Shown piece by piece: positions 10,092 through 21,552 of a stretch of DNA of 64,000 nucleotides; position 1 is the first letter of the stretch, and each line of letters opens with the position of its first letter. Under the pieces are notes generated by a model. The model was given only the letters and a program-made list of their open reading frames with translations. It did not search any database and was not told the DNA's origin. Made by a program: the position numbers and the translations under genes. Origin of the DNA: Cercis canadensis (Eukaryota > Streptophyta > Magnoliopsida > Fabales > Fabaceae); contig QAOA01002865.1 in assembly GCA_003255065.1 (NCBI GenBank), positions 291,941-355,940 on the forward strand, given 5' to 3'.

Positions 10092-12919
10092 ATGGCGGAA
10101 ATTGCAGTATCCTTTGTACTGGAGGCAGTGTTTCCACTGCTAATAGAAGAAGTAAATCTGTTTAGACGTGTCCATAAGAATTTTGCAGATATTAAAGATG
10201 AACTAGAGAGTATGAAAGCATTCCTGAAGGATGCAGATAGAAGGGCTGCAACTGAAGGAGATGTTAATGAGGGAATCAGAACATGGGTGAAACAGCTGAG
10301 AGAAGCAGCTTTTCGCATAGAAGATCTCATTGATGAGTATCTGATCTACGTGGTGCCTCGACCACATCATTCTGGATTTGCAGCTCCACTATACAAGGTT
10401 GCTCGCCGAATCAAAACTGTGAAGCCTCGTCATCAGATTGCACGTGAAATTCAAGACATCAAGTCATTAGTTCGTGGAATTCAAGAAAGAAGGACAAGGT
10501 ATGGCTTTGAGTATTCCCTTGAACAAGGATCAAGCAGCTCCAAAGGCTCCCAAAATGTCAAACCGCATGACCCTCGAATGGTCTCCTATTTCACTGAGGA
10601 AGCCAATGTTGTGGGTTTTGAAGGCCCAAGAGATGAATTGGTTGGATGGTTAACAGAAGGAACAAGAGAGCGTGCTGTGATCTCAGTGGTAGGAATGGGT
10701 GGACTCGGAAAGACCACTCTTGCCAAGATGGCCTTTGACAGTGAGCAAGTGAGAGGGAAGTTTGATTGTCATGCTTGTATCACAGTTTCTCAGTCATACA
10801 CTGTAGAAGGATTGTTGAGGGACATGATGGAGCAATTTTGCAAAGAGATTACACAACCTCTTCCTCAGGATTTTCATAAAATGGATCACAAGTCACTGAT
10901 TACTGACTTGAGGCATTACCTACAACAAAAGAGGTACGTGGTTTTATTTGATGATGTATGGAAAGTAAATTTTTGGGATGAGATTGAACTTTCTGTGGCA
11001 GAAAACAACAAAGGAAGTAGGATAATAATTACAACTAGAAACATGGTTGTTGCTGAGTATTGTAAGAAATCTTCCCTTGTTCATGTTCACAAACTGCAAA
11101 ATTTGCCTCATAACAAAGCTTGGGAACTCTTCTGCAAGAAGGTGTTCCGCTTTGAGTTTGAAGGGCATTGTCCAGAAGAGCTTGTGGATTTGTCTAATGA
11201 AATTGTTCGGAAATGTGAGGGGTTATCTCTAGCAATTTTGGCCATTGCTGGTCTTTTGTCAACCAAAACAAAAACCTTGGCTGAATGGCAAAAATTGCTT
11301 CAAGGTCTTAGATCAGAGCTAGAGAGTAATCCCCATTTAACTAGTTTAACAAAGATTTTAGCTCTCAGTTATGATGACTTGCCGTACAATTTGAAATCTT
11401 GTTTCTTATATTTTGGGATATATCCAGAGGCTTACTCCATCAGGCGTATGAGAGTGATTAGGCATTGGATAGCTGAGGGATTTGTTAAACGTGAAGAGGG
11501 AAAAACCTTGAAAGAAGTTGCTGACGGATACTTAAAAGAGTTAACGAGTAGAAGCTTGGTTCAAGTCTCAACAGCTGATTTCTATCATCGAAAATCTAAA
11601 AGTTGTCGAGTCCATGATCTGTTGCATGAAATGATCATAAGAAAGATGAAGGATTTATGTTTTTGTTGTTTTGTGCATGAAGATGATCAATCAATCTCAA
11701 ATCAAATAACTCGGCGCCTATCCATGGCTACTAGTTTTTACGATGTGCTGATGAGTGTTGGCCACACAAGCATCCGTTCTATTTATATTTTTCAAGCAAG
11801 AAAACTTCCAAAATCTTTTGTCAATAAATTGGCCACTAAGTTCACGCTTTTGAAAGTACTAGATTTTGAAGGTGCTTCATTGAATTATATTTCTAACAAT
11901 TTGGGGAGTCTTTTTCACTTGAGATATTTAAGCTTGAGGAAACATGTGTACAAAGTCTTCCTAAATGTGTTGGCAAGCTACAAAATTTAGAAACATTAGA
12001 TCTAAGAGAAACACTGGTGTGTGAGTTACCAATTGAGATAAACAAGCTTACGAAGCTACGTCATCTTTTAGTATACCATTCGAACCACAGCACGAAATCT
12101 CTTTTAACCTTTGTAAGTGGGGCGAAAGTGAAACAAGGTATTAGATGCCTAAAATGCCTACAAAAGCTTTCTGGTGTGAATGCAAATCTTGGTGGATTAG
12201 ACTTGATCATAGAGGTAAGACAGTTAAGACAGTTAAGGGCTTTATATTTAGATCATGTAAGAAGAGAATATGGAAGTGGCCTATGTTCCTTAATAGAAGA
12301 GTTGAAGCATCTTGAATCTCTTTCAATTATTGCAATAGCTGAAGATGAAATCATTGATTTGCAACATATTTCATCTCCGCCTCAACTTCGGAAACTCTAC
12401 TTGGCTGGGTGCTTAGAGAAGTTGCCAATCTGGGTTCTAAAACTTCAATATCTTGTTAGGCTAGCAATGGCTTTCTCTAAGTTAACAGCTGACCCACTGG
12501 AATCACTGAAAAGTCTACCAAATCTATCATCTCTCATGCTTTTGGATGATGCGTATGAGGGGGAGACTTTGCACTTTCAAGAAGGATTTCAAAAACTGAA
12601 GCTTCTCCAAGTCCGAATGTTGAAGAGATTGAATTCCATCATTATAGACAAAGGAGCTTTGCCAGTTCTTGAAGAATTTCTAACGTGGCACATTCCGCAG
12701 TTGAAGGAGGTACCATCTGGCATCCACCACTTGGAAAAGCTTCAACTTATAGAGTTCATTGATATGCCAGAAGAATTCTACCAAAGCATTGATCCAGACG
12801 GAGGACAAATGTACTGGACCATCAAGCATGTGCCTTTATTAAGGATTTATGATAAGGTTGGCCCAAATTATTTTGATTATAAAATCCGTACTATTCGTCG
12901 TCATTCAAGTCATAGTTAA
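10092..12919 (+). pseudogene. RPM1-like CNL immune receptor, full length with one frameshift (NLR copy 2)
   Basis: The most complete receptor here. Residues 1-632 are open: Rx_N coiled coil with EDLID at 77-81; P-loop GMGGLGKTT at 201-209; RNBS-A FDCHACITVSQSY from 224; kinase-2 YVVLFDDVW at 282-290; RNBS-B GSRIIITTR at 308-316; GLPL-type motif as GLSL (377-380, proline replaced by serine); RNBS-D CFLYFGIYPE at 437-446; VHD at 507-509; then LRRs. One base is missing near 11940 (GAGGAAACATGTG against GAGGAAAACAGGTG in sister copies). The frame then ends at 11990, and the remaining LRRs continue in another frame from about 11950 to 12919. With that base it would be about 942 residues, normal for intronless RPM1-type genes. 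The base may be a real mutation or a sequencing error. As written, it would make a CC-NB-ARC protein with only the first LRRs. Confidence 0.9.
10690..10711 (+). other. Probable miR482/miR2118 target site in the P-loop codons
   Basis: The P-loop coding stretch reads TAGGAATGGGTGGACTCGG and continues with AAA. As I recall the plant miR2118/miR482 family, its complement is TAGGAATGGGTGG followed by an A/T-rich variable part and CGGNAA, so pairing would be close. These 22-nt microRNAs commonly target CNL P-loops and trigger phased siRNAs. The same site is at 41367-41388 in copy 5 with one base changed (CTTGG). Inferred from memory of the microRNA sequence. Confidence 0.5.
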
Positions 12920-13960
12920 ATGGAGAATGCTTTTGCATCAACCAACTCTGAAATATCAAGGTACCCCTTCCTCTTACAAATTGTAAACTACTGCCACTAC
13001 AAATGTTTAAAATTATAAATGCAACCTTTATATAAAATACTGCTACCTATCTCGTCTTGCATATTAATATTTTGCTATGAATTGATAGGTTTCCTCTGTC
13101 AATGTTGGTGCAAGTTCAAGTTCAGATTCTCCAAGTAGTCCTTCACAACAATGTCATACTTCATTCCTTATTTGGTGCATCATTCCCCAAATAAAGTAAA
13201 TTATTGGGGTCATCTTGCTTCTAACCAAAGTATATGAACCTCTTGATGAATGGAAGTGGTTTTAGTTCTTGAAGAATGGAAGTGGGATCATCATCTTCTT
13301 CTTCTTGAGAGTGATTTTATCTCTCTTTCTATTTGTGATGTTTGTAGTATGTTGTGGGAGGTGCTTTGTATGGCTATTACACTTTAACTTCTTTTTTTAA
13401 GACCTCAAATTATGAATGTACTATATTAATGTGACAATCTCTTTGCTGAATATTCTCTCGAATGTAATTGCAATGCTTCCATGTTTTTTTTTTTTTCCTT
13501 GCATAATTGGTTTGTGTATTTCATTCTTTTTTTATTTGTTAGTCCACAAGTTTTAGTAGTTAAGGGGCAATCAAACAACAAGTTTAGATAGTATGAACAA
13601 CATCTTATGAGAAAGATTAGTGTGTTACAATCAATTTTGTTATGTGATGATCATGGTCTTGAAAGACTCACCAATTATTGAACTAGCCTTTGTTGGAAAA
13701 GGACATGGTAGTACCCATATTAACTTCTATATATAAACTATGAGAAAATTTCCTCACATAAATGTTCAATGAAACAACAAAACTTAAACGACCATCTTAA
13801 ATTGCTTCGGTATCAGGTTTAGTTAGCATATTACTCTTGTATTTTCTCCTCAAAGTATGGTTTATGATTTGAATATTATAGTCAATAAACCAACCAAGGG
13901 CCACAAAGATTTTATCCCATGGAAGTATGACTGAATACTGCATTTTGGCTCTATTGAAAG
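12920..13960 (+). repeat. NLR 3'-flank block F, copy 2, running into block M
   Basis: Matches 1885-2760 and the other F copies. After about 13870 it changes to block M (ATAGTCAATAAACCAACC onward), shared with 23715-24057 and, for its later part, 60880-61170. No gene body seen. Confidence 0.75.
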
Positions 13961-14038
13961 ATTAGAGAACGTGGTCACCGACAGCAGCCATGTTTTGACC
14001 CATTTCGCCATCAATGTCGTCAGACTCATATTCTCCAT
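13961..14038 (-). pseudogene. Micro-ORF of block M, copy A, shortened
   Basis: Same start (MENMSLTTLMAKWVK) as the micro-ORFs at 23759-23860 and 60871-60975, but about 31 bases from the middle are missing, which changes the frame of the rest. Function unknown. Confidence 0.4.
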
Positions 14039-14227
14039 TTAAGATTTGTTGGATAAACTTCCTGTACTTCAATTAATGTATCACTAAATGTTGGAAACTA
14101 TTGGAAAGGCATATATCCTATGAGGTAGATGACAAAGACAAATCACAAACATATTCCAAATTTTTTTTTAAAAAAAAAAAATTCAAATGATTTTGATATA
14201 GAATTGGTTAAGTTTTTTTTTTTTTTT

Positions 14228-14872
14228 NNNNNNNNNNNNNNNNNNNNNNNNNNNNNNNNNNNNNNNNNNNNNNNNNNNNNNNNNNNNNNNNNNNNNNNNN
14301 NNNNNNNNNNNNNNNNNNNNNNNNNNNNNNNNNNNNNNNNNNNNNNNNNNNNNNNNNNNNNNNNNNNNNNNNNNNNNNNNNNNNNNNNNNNNNNNNNNNN
14401 NNNNNNNNNNNNNNNNNNNNNNNNNNNNNNNNNNNNNNNNNNNNNNNNNNNNNNNNNNNNNNNNNNNNNNNNNNNNNNNNNNNNNNNNNNNNNNNNNNNN
14501 NNNNNNNNNNNNNNNNNNNNNNNNNNNNNNNNNNNNNNNNNNNNNNNNNNNNNNNNNNNNNNNNNNNNNNNNNNNNNNNNNNNNNNNNNNNNNNNNNNNN
14601 NNNNNNNNNNNNNNNNNNNNNNNNNNNNNNNNNNNNNNNNNNNNNNNNNNNNNNNNNNNNNNNNNNNNNNNNNNNNNNNNNNNNNNNNNNNNNNNNNNNN
14701 NNNNNNNNNNNNNNNNNNNNNNNNNNNNNNNNNNNNNNNNNNNNNNNNNNNNNNNNNNNNNNNNNNNNNNNNNNNNNNNNNNNNNNNNNNNNNNNNNNNN
14801 NNNNNNNNNNNNNNNNNNNNNNNNNNNNNNNNNNNNNNNNNNNNNNNNNNNNNNNNNNNNNNNNNNNNNNNN
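14228..14872. other. Assembly gap (645 N)
   Basis: Run of N starting in a poly-T tract. Left of it is block M of the NLR cluster and right of it a receptor-kinase exon, so unrelated contigs may be scaffolded here. Any open frame across the N run is meaningless. Confidence 1.
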
Positions 14873-15087
14873 TTGGGTGTAGATATTGGAAGAGCAAGAT
14901 GAGCAAGGCCAAAGTCAGCGACACGAGCTTCAAAGGATTTGGTAAGAAGAATATTTGATGCCTTGATATTTCCATGGGAGTTACTAGGACCCTGTGAGTG
15001 AAGGTATGCAATCCCACGTGTAGCACCAAGGGCAATGCCTGACCTTGTTTCCCAATTTAGTGGAGTCCTTCCAGCTGGACTAGTTCC
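14873..15087 (-). CDS. LRR receptor-like kinase exon fragment (RLK902/RKL1 type)
   Basis: The minus-strand frame reads GTSPAGRTPLNWETR, then GIALGATRGIAYLHSQG, HGNIKASNILL and ARVADFGLAHL. These are kinase subdomains VIa, VIb and VII. HGNIKASN in place of HRDLKxxN is typical of the LRR-III 'probable inactive receptor kinase' group (RLK902, RKL1 and relatives), which act at the plasma membrane. The 5' edge is preceded by an AG (TATAG|GAACTAG), possibly a splice acceptor. The upstream extracellular and juxtamembrane exons were not found in the next 2 kb. The 3' side runs into the gap, so it may be a fragment or a partly assembled gene. Confidence 0.8.
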
Positions 15088-17379
15088 TATAACATGAAAT
15101 CAGAAAGATAAATAAGCAAGCAACATCAAATTTTGTATTTGATCGTCTTACACCCACATTACAATCCTTTGGCTTTGTATTTCTCAACTCCATTCTTAAC
15201 TTAGTTGCATATTAGTTCACCTAAAAGTTGCTATCTAAACAGAAATACTAGTCATTGCACCCAGCTTCAGAGTCAAAACTAATGCAAATGCACAGTGATG
15301 GTAGAAGAGAGAATGCAGAACACAAGTTAAGTCAAGACAACAATTCTTACCCCTAAGACAACTTGGAAATTATCCATTGATGTTTATCAAAATCTAAACT
15401 TCAACACAAATGCTTTACTTAGAAACATATTGAAAAATTCTAAAACATAATATTCTCAACATTACTTCAAAAGAATTTCAAATATTAAAACGTCAAGCAC
15501 AATCCTAAGAGGAAGTATTTATGGATATTACATTGAAGTTTAAAACATGGAAAACCAGCAAAGAAGCCCAGTCACCACAGAACAGGCAGAAACTTTAGGT
15601 TTACAAGAAAATGCTTTAGATATATCTATGCTATGCAAACAATCAAAAATCAGAATTATGATCCTAATCCCAATTGAAACAACAGTGTCAATGAAATAGA
15701 GAAGAGAAAAGAAGGCTGACTATTACCACTTTCACAAATGTGCCTGTAATAACAAGTTTCAAAGTAAGAATATAATCAAGCAAAGTGAAACCAAAAAGAA
15801 AAGAAGACAGTGCACAAGATCTTGTCCAAAATTAGGCAGAACTTTAGACCAAGATTCATACAAGAACCACAGGGTTCAAACTGAGCTTATATGGCTGGGT
15901 ATTACATGGTAAGTCCTAAACGCTTTTACTTTCAGATCCTTTCTCAAATAAAACTCTTCTCCTGCAAATGTAAGCTATGCATCAGCAACAACTATTAAGA
16001 GGCCAAACTCTAATGTTTTATTGCAGAATTTTGATTGGAAACAACCATTACCCACATCCAAGCCAATCAGAGTATGCTTCAGTTCAGAGTGGTCCATTTT
16101 CCTGTGCACCTCAAAGAGTTGCTCTACGTCCACTTTTACACATTTTGGTACCACAATTGCTGGAGGTTTCATATTGTATAAACCACATGTTGCAATGTAC
16201 ATTGGCAGTCCCCCCTATCAATAGCAAATACATGTCATGAAAAAGTTACCCAAAGATAATAGCAATAGCAACCAAAAACAAACCATACCATGATGATCTT
16301 TCCAACCCCAACAACAAAGGTTCATAATTTAAAATTATAAAAATAGAAAAGGAAAGAGCATAGACATACAAGGGCTTCACAGTCCAAAGAATAATCATTT
16401 TAACATACATGACATTTAATTGAAAATAAACAAATTTAACTACATAATTCTGGAGAGTTTCAAAAGATAACCCAAAAAAATTAACAGTCATAGTTGCCAA
16501 TTGCTAGAGGTCAGCCCAGAAACCAGCTGCAATAATCAAACATTGACCTTCTATAAGGCTGATTTGTCTTCTGGACCAAACTAATGACTCAACCATGATA
16601 GATTCCAAGACTGATCACATGAATTTATGCAAAATTCTACAACTGGGCCGGCTCACAAGATTGATATGATATCCACAAAGAAGCATGTTAAGACATACAA
16701 ACATCTATGAATCAATACTAATTGAGGAGTCGAACATACCACAAAGTCACAAACCTTGAGGCTTGAATTCACTATTAATACTTGTAGTTCTAAATTATTT
16801 ACATGAGAAGTAAAAATTGTAGTTCCTTATTAATAGAATTTAATATTAAAGAAGTTTAAAACCTTGACTTCTATGTTTTAGCTACAACTGCACCTATTCC
16901 TATAACAATTCATTTTTTGTACTCAAATGAACTATGAACGACTATCATGGCACAAACCAAGTTTTACAAGCAGGTAGACTCTGCCTATTCTTAACAAATA
17001 CTATAACTTGGAACTCAATCATATCAATAAGTGCATCTTTCAGGAAAAAGAAGAAACAGATCTGGATGCCATAACGTGATACATAAAGAAAGAACAACAA
17101 GCCTTTGGTACTGAATTTTTTTCTGGTTGATAATGCATAAGATGTCAGAAGCAAAACTTCAATTGTGATATTAAGTAAATAATAATACCATTAATAAAAA
17201 AAATAAAAAAATAAATGTTCAAATTGTATGCCCGCAGGACTGTTGAGTTTAGGTTAAACTACCATAGAGTTGAACTTGCATAACAAACCTTTGTCTTGAA
17301 TCAACTACAATACTGAAGTAGGAATTCCTCAAAATGCAGAGAAGCAAGCATAGCTTAAAACATTAAGCCAGAGACTTAG
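15088..17379. other. Intron-like non-coding stretch with one exon candidate
   Basis: AT-rich, few ORFs, no repeats of the NLR cluster. Apart from the exon candidate at 16059-16218 nothing is recognised. It may be introns of a minus-strand gene whose 5' end lies near 19200-19480. Confidence 0.4.
16059..16218 (-). CDS. Conserved-looking exon of an unidentified gene
   Basis: The minus frame reads GGLPMYIATCGLYNMKPP, then a CVKVDVEQLFEVHRKMD stretch and ELKHTLIGLDVG. It has balanced coding composition and is bounded by an acceptor-like ...TTGATAG and a donor-like GTGG|GTAATG, giving about 53 codons. It looks like a genuine internal exon in codon use and lack of low-complexity residues. I do not recognise the family. 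Sequence on both sides looks intronic. It could be an isolated gene fragment. Confidence 0.45.
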
Positions 17380-18849
17380 TGATACTTGTCTTTTAGGACT
17401 ATACAATCCATGCTTTAATACTGAATTTTTACCTGCATTGTAAGCAAATTCTCTCTAAACATGGTGTTTAATCCATAAATTGGCTTTGACAGGTACCAAG
17501 ATGGGTAATCAGGAAATGAGAAGAATCTGGAAGCAATCCATGGAGAAAATGGCAATGAAAGCAACCATATACCAAGTTTTTAGGTAGACACGGGCAGTAA
17601 CACGGCCGTGTGTACCCCGTGTCTAGCATCCAGAGGCTACTGCTAAGCTCATGGACAAACACGGCCTCAGACAGGAATAGACACAGCCGTGTTGAACAGG
17701 CAGAGGCTACAAAGACAGGACACGCCCAGACCAGAGAAGAGCACGGGCCATGTCTAAGTGACACGGCCAGGACCAGAAATTGAACACGGCAGTGTCATAG
17801 ATTGTGTTCAATAACCAGAAATGCAACTTAAGTGACACGCCCAGGACCAGAAAGGAACACGGTCGTGTCAAGAGCCGTGTTCGAGTTATTTTTGACCAAA
17901 TGACCTAATTCTGCACAAGTATAAAAAGGAAATTGAAGGCATGTGTTAGATAGGCCGTACTTGGGAAGAAAGGAGCAGAAGAACTAGAGAGGAAGGGGGA
18001 GCAATTGGAACTGGATCGTCATAGAGTTTCTTCTTCTTCTCTTCTTTTCATCTCATGTTGAACTGTACTTATTTGCTTTTATTGAATTCAAGTATGAGTA
18101 GCTAAATTCTTATTGTTGGGGGTTTGATGTAATTCAATTGCAATGAAGTTTCAAGATTGAATAAACTTGTTTTAGCACAACTTCTTTTGTTGAATGGAAT
18201 TTACTGTTCTTAATGCCTTTAAATGCTTAGCTACCATTTGAATGGTTAAGAGATTCATTTCAATACTAGGAATAGTAAGATTCGAATGTGCCCTGTAAAT
18301 TCTGTCCTAAATTGAGTTAATCTAGGAATAGATAACTTCGTTTAGGTGGTATCAGATTAATTTCCTAGAACCAAATCACCTAGATTAATTAGTTGTATCA
18401 AGGAATTGGACAAGTAATTGGTGTAGGGAGGATTGTGTCACCAAGGAATTGGGTTGAATCACTTTAAGGAAATGAACCAACAACAAAGGAATTGTAACTG
18501 AAATAAGTAGTCCAGTATTATTTCTGACATTACCTTGTCTATGAGGAAATCGAATTGCAAGTGAATGAAATCAACCCCTAACCTTTCTCATTCTTATTAT
18601 CAATCTCACATTTAGATTGTTTCTTAAAGATTGTTACGATATTGTTGGAGTTTTGTTACTTAGTTGTCACTTAGTTAATTGCAGCAGCTCATTCCAGGGC
18701 TGCCTTCGATCCAAACCATTTATCTTTCCGAATAGAATCTTTATTGGTGAAATTGGTAGTTGTTAGCCTTAATCCTCGTGGGAACGATACTCTACTCACT
18801 ATTATATTACTTGTGTGACCCGGTATACTTGCCGGAAAAATTCCCATCA
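17380..18849 (+). mobile_element. Solo LTR-like fossil, 1.47 kb, with GC-rich U3 modules
   Basis: Starts TGATACTTGTC and ends TTCCCATCA, flanked by target duplication CTTAG (17375-17379 and 18850-18854). From 17585 to 17885 it holds repeated ACACGGCCGTGT-like palindromic modules. A TATA-like GTATAAAAAGG follows at 17919, so the modules sit in U3 just upstream of the promoter. The end half matches 3940-5578 in reverse. No coding parts; it looks like a whole solo LTR. Family unassigned, Gypsy-type LTR kin suspected. Confidence 0.75.
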
Positions 18850-19774
18850 CTTAGGCCCACACCAACCTTAATAATTTAATAGTTCAACTAGTAAGAAAAT
18901 CAACAAACTTACAACTACATCTATGAAATGTCATAACATTAAAGGCCCAATTATGAAATCTTACATTGACATGTCCAATGAAAGGAAAAAACAGTTATGC
19001 TGTAAGTTCTAAAGCTACCATGCCTATGAAGAGTTGATCCTTCTCATATTACAGGAAAGAAAGTACGAGAGAAAATATAACAATCCACAGCAACATCATT
19101 AGCCCGGATTTCCTGCAACTATTTTCATGGCTCAAATTTGGCCCACTCAACAAAAATCGAAATCTTTTGAACAAATATAAAGAAAAAACTTGGGTGCTGG
19201 AAAATAGAAAAACACACCCCAAATTCATTGGGTGCCGGAAAAAATTGACAGAAAACTAACCTGCATAGAGTAACAACAGAACGACCCCAACGTTCCTGAT
19301 AATCGAACCTTGGAGCCCTTGCAGATCAATTTATCGAACTCCAAACTAAATTCTCACTAATTCACGAATTGATTGAATTGGCCCAATTGTGTTGTTATTG
19401 CTCTTCAAAAGAGTGAGGAAAGAATAGATTAGAACTAAAACGGCAAACAATCAGCAACCAACAGTGAAGCGGAGTGAGAGGAGATGGTAGAGAGTAGACG
19501 GCGGCAGAGAGAATGCAGAAAGGGAGAACGCACAGTGAGCGTAAATGAAGAAGGGCAAAGAAGGACGAAAATTTCTCCATTCCCAGGAAAAAAGTCATAT
19601 TCCCGACTCAAGAGGTGGAAATGTTTTATTCCCCTCTACAGTGTAATTTTTCATTCATGGGTATCTTTTATGCCTGCGAATATTTTTTAACTCTTGTACC
19701 AAATGTGGGAAAGTTTTATTCCTATCTTACTTTCTCAAGAATCTTAAAACATTCCCCATATCAAATACCACCTA
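18850..19774 (-). other. Possible 5' end of a minus-strand gene
   Basis: On the minus strand near 19260 the sequence ...CTCTATGCAG|GTTAGTTTTC resembles a strong splice donor after a purine-rich leader. This could be a 5' untranslated exon of the gene containing the 16059-16218 exon, with the LTR of 17380-18849 inside its intron. This is inference. The open frames around 19395-19690 on either strand look like chance. Confidence 0.3.
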
Positions 19775-19883
19775 AAGGCAATTAAGAATCTTAGTATATT
19801 ATCGTCACGTACAAAATCACTTGAGGTTAGGGTATAAGTACAGAAAAAGTTTTATGGTATGTGATTCTAATTAAGCAATACAC
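19775..19883 (+). repeat. Block L, partial copy
   Basis: AAGGCAATTAAGAATCTTAG and the next 100 bases match 24097-24205 and 61206-61310. The match ends at AAGCAA, where the RPS2-like relic begins. It marks one breakpoint of that insertion or rearrangement. Confidence 0.7.
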
Positions 19884-21371
19884 GGTGAAAGTTAGTGGAG
19901 ATTTATTAGAGGTACCACCAGAGCAAGAATGGAAAGAGAGCCTGCAAAACGTTAGGTTGACCATACAAGAAATTCCATCAGGCACATTACCTAGGTGTCC
20001 TAAACTTTCATCTTTGAATTTAAGTGAAAGCAAGTTCCTCGAACTCATCCCAAATAGTTTTTTCATCAACATGCCTTCTTTAAAGGTACTCAACTTATCA
20101 TATCGTGATGGGATTGAGGATCTGCCCACGTCTGTTTCTAACATGGAGTCCCTCACTGCCTTATTGCTTTGGGATTGTTCATCATTGTAGTATGAGCCTT
20201 CATTAGCAAAGCTACAAAAATTAAGGAGGTTGGACCTTTTTTGTACTGCAATTACTGAACTACCTCTGGGTTTGGAAACGCTAACCAATCTTAGATGCTC
20301 AATCTTGGAGGAACTGAAGAATTGATAATGTCGCCAGCTTCAGTGATACCCAAATTGACGCATACAAGATCAATGGATGTGAAAGTAGCCGATCTGGAAG
20401 GGCTGAAAGTGCTGGACACTATTTCGGTCAGCTTCTGTGATGGAAACGAATTCAATGCCTATGAGAGAGGAATAGTTAATGCTCAAACTCGTGGACTCAC
20501 AAGCTATTTTCTTCAATTGCTGGGAAAGCCAAGGGGATATTCGTTTAGTTATAAACTGGAAGTTTACTGTACTGAGAAAACCATAGTGTTTGAGGGTATT
20601 GGAAATACTGCCTCTCTGCTGCTCCCAGTAGACATGAATAAGCTGCAAATAGAAGAGTGTGAAGAATGGAGAAGCTTATGTGATGTTTTATCATTTGACG
20701 ATAAAAACAATTCCAAGAGTTGCAACATTTCGTACTGCAAAATTACAAGTTGCCATAAGCTCGAGACGTATTTTGTTTATCTAGTTCTTGCTCCTTTTGC
20801 AGCTCGGTCCAAAGCCTCGAAAGCTTGACACTTGGATCTCTAAAAAGCTTAAGTATCCTGTGCCAGGAAACTAACGTGGCAGCCGCAGCACCATGGGACC
20901 CATTTTCTTCTCTTAGATATCTGTATGTTTATGGATGCAACAGCACGAAGACGCTGCTGACACCTGGAATGACAAGACATCTCCAAAACCTGGAGACCTT
21001 AGATGTTCAATATTGCAATGCAATGGAAGAAATATTATCATCAGAAAGGAACAGTGATATTACTGATGTTGATATTGATGTTGCCATGATGATGATCCCT
21101 CATCGCCAGTCTATCAACTTTCATCAGGAACAGGAACAGGAAGGAACAACCAAGAGGAACAAGTAGCAGATGCACTGCACATTCATCGTACTCACGCTAA
21201 CATCATCAAACTGCCCAAATTAAACGAAGTGACTTTGTGGAACCTCCCACAACTGAACAGAGTGTACGAAGGGATCTTGGTCTGCAATTCTCTTAGAGAA
21301 TTCAGAATATATCAATGTTCAAATTTAAAAGTGGTCCCTCAAATACAGCCTCCTATTCAGATCTCATTTTG
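19884..21371 (+). pseudogene. RPS2/RPS5-like NLR, LRR-region relic
   Basis: A different CNL class from the RPM1-like copies. Translations show LPRCPKLSSLNLSES, NSFFINMPSLKVLNLSY, DLPTSVSNMESLTALLL and LAKLQKLRRLDL, the LRR style of RPS2/RPS5 and At4g27190-like receptors. Later come SSLRYLYVYGC, TRHLQNLETLDVQYCNAMEEI and KLPKLNEVTLWNLPQL, the usual C-terminal LRR part, ending near 21371 (QIQPPIQISF then stop). The frame breaks several times: an in-frame stop after LLLWDCSSL, further stops, and a shift after MEEILSS. The CC and NB-ARC domains are absent. Confidence 0.8.
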
Positions 21372-21552
21372 AATTGCATGAAACTTGTTTGAATTGTATT
21401 ATCTTATTAATTCAATTCATTTATAAATCATTTTGTATGTAATATTTAATGACTTGTAAATACTACCAATTAATTTTGGTAGGATTTACAAATAATTTTT
21501 TTTTTTCATTTTAATTCTATTTCATTGATCTTATCAAAAAAAAAAATCTCTA
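21372..21552. other. AT-rich junction spacer
   Basis: AT-rich stretch with poly-T near 21498 and poly-A near 21536, separating the RPS2-like relic from the truncated start of NLR copy 3. No gene. Confidence 0.5.

Noticed and set aside
11930-12020. An intron in NLR copy 2 that would rejoin the two frames
   Set aside because: No plausible GT-AG pair was needed or seen; the sister copies run straight through and a one-base difference explains the break.
14129-15035. Long open frames across the N run on both strands
   Set aside because: They consist of unknown residues over the gap; the real coding frame right of the gap is a different minus-strand frame (receptor kinase).
15975-16240. Two + strand ORFs opposite the 16059-16218 exon
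   Set aside because: The minus frame has better residue composition and splice-like borders; the + frames are shadows.
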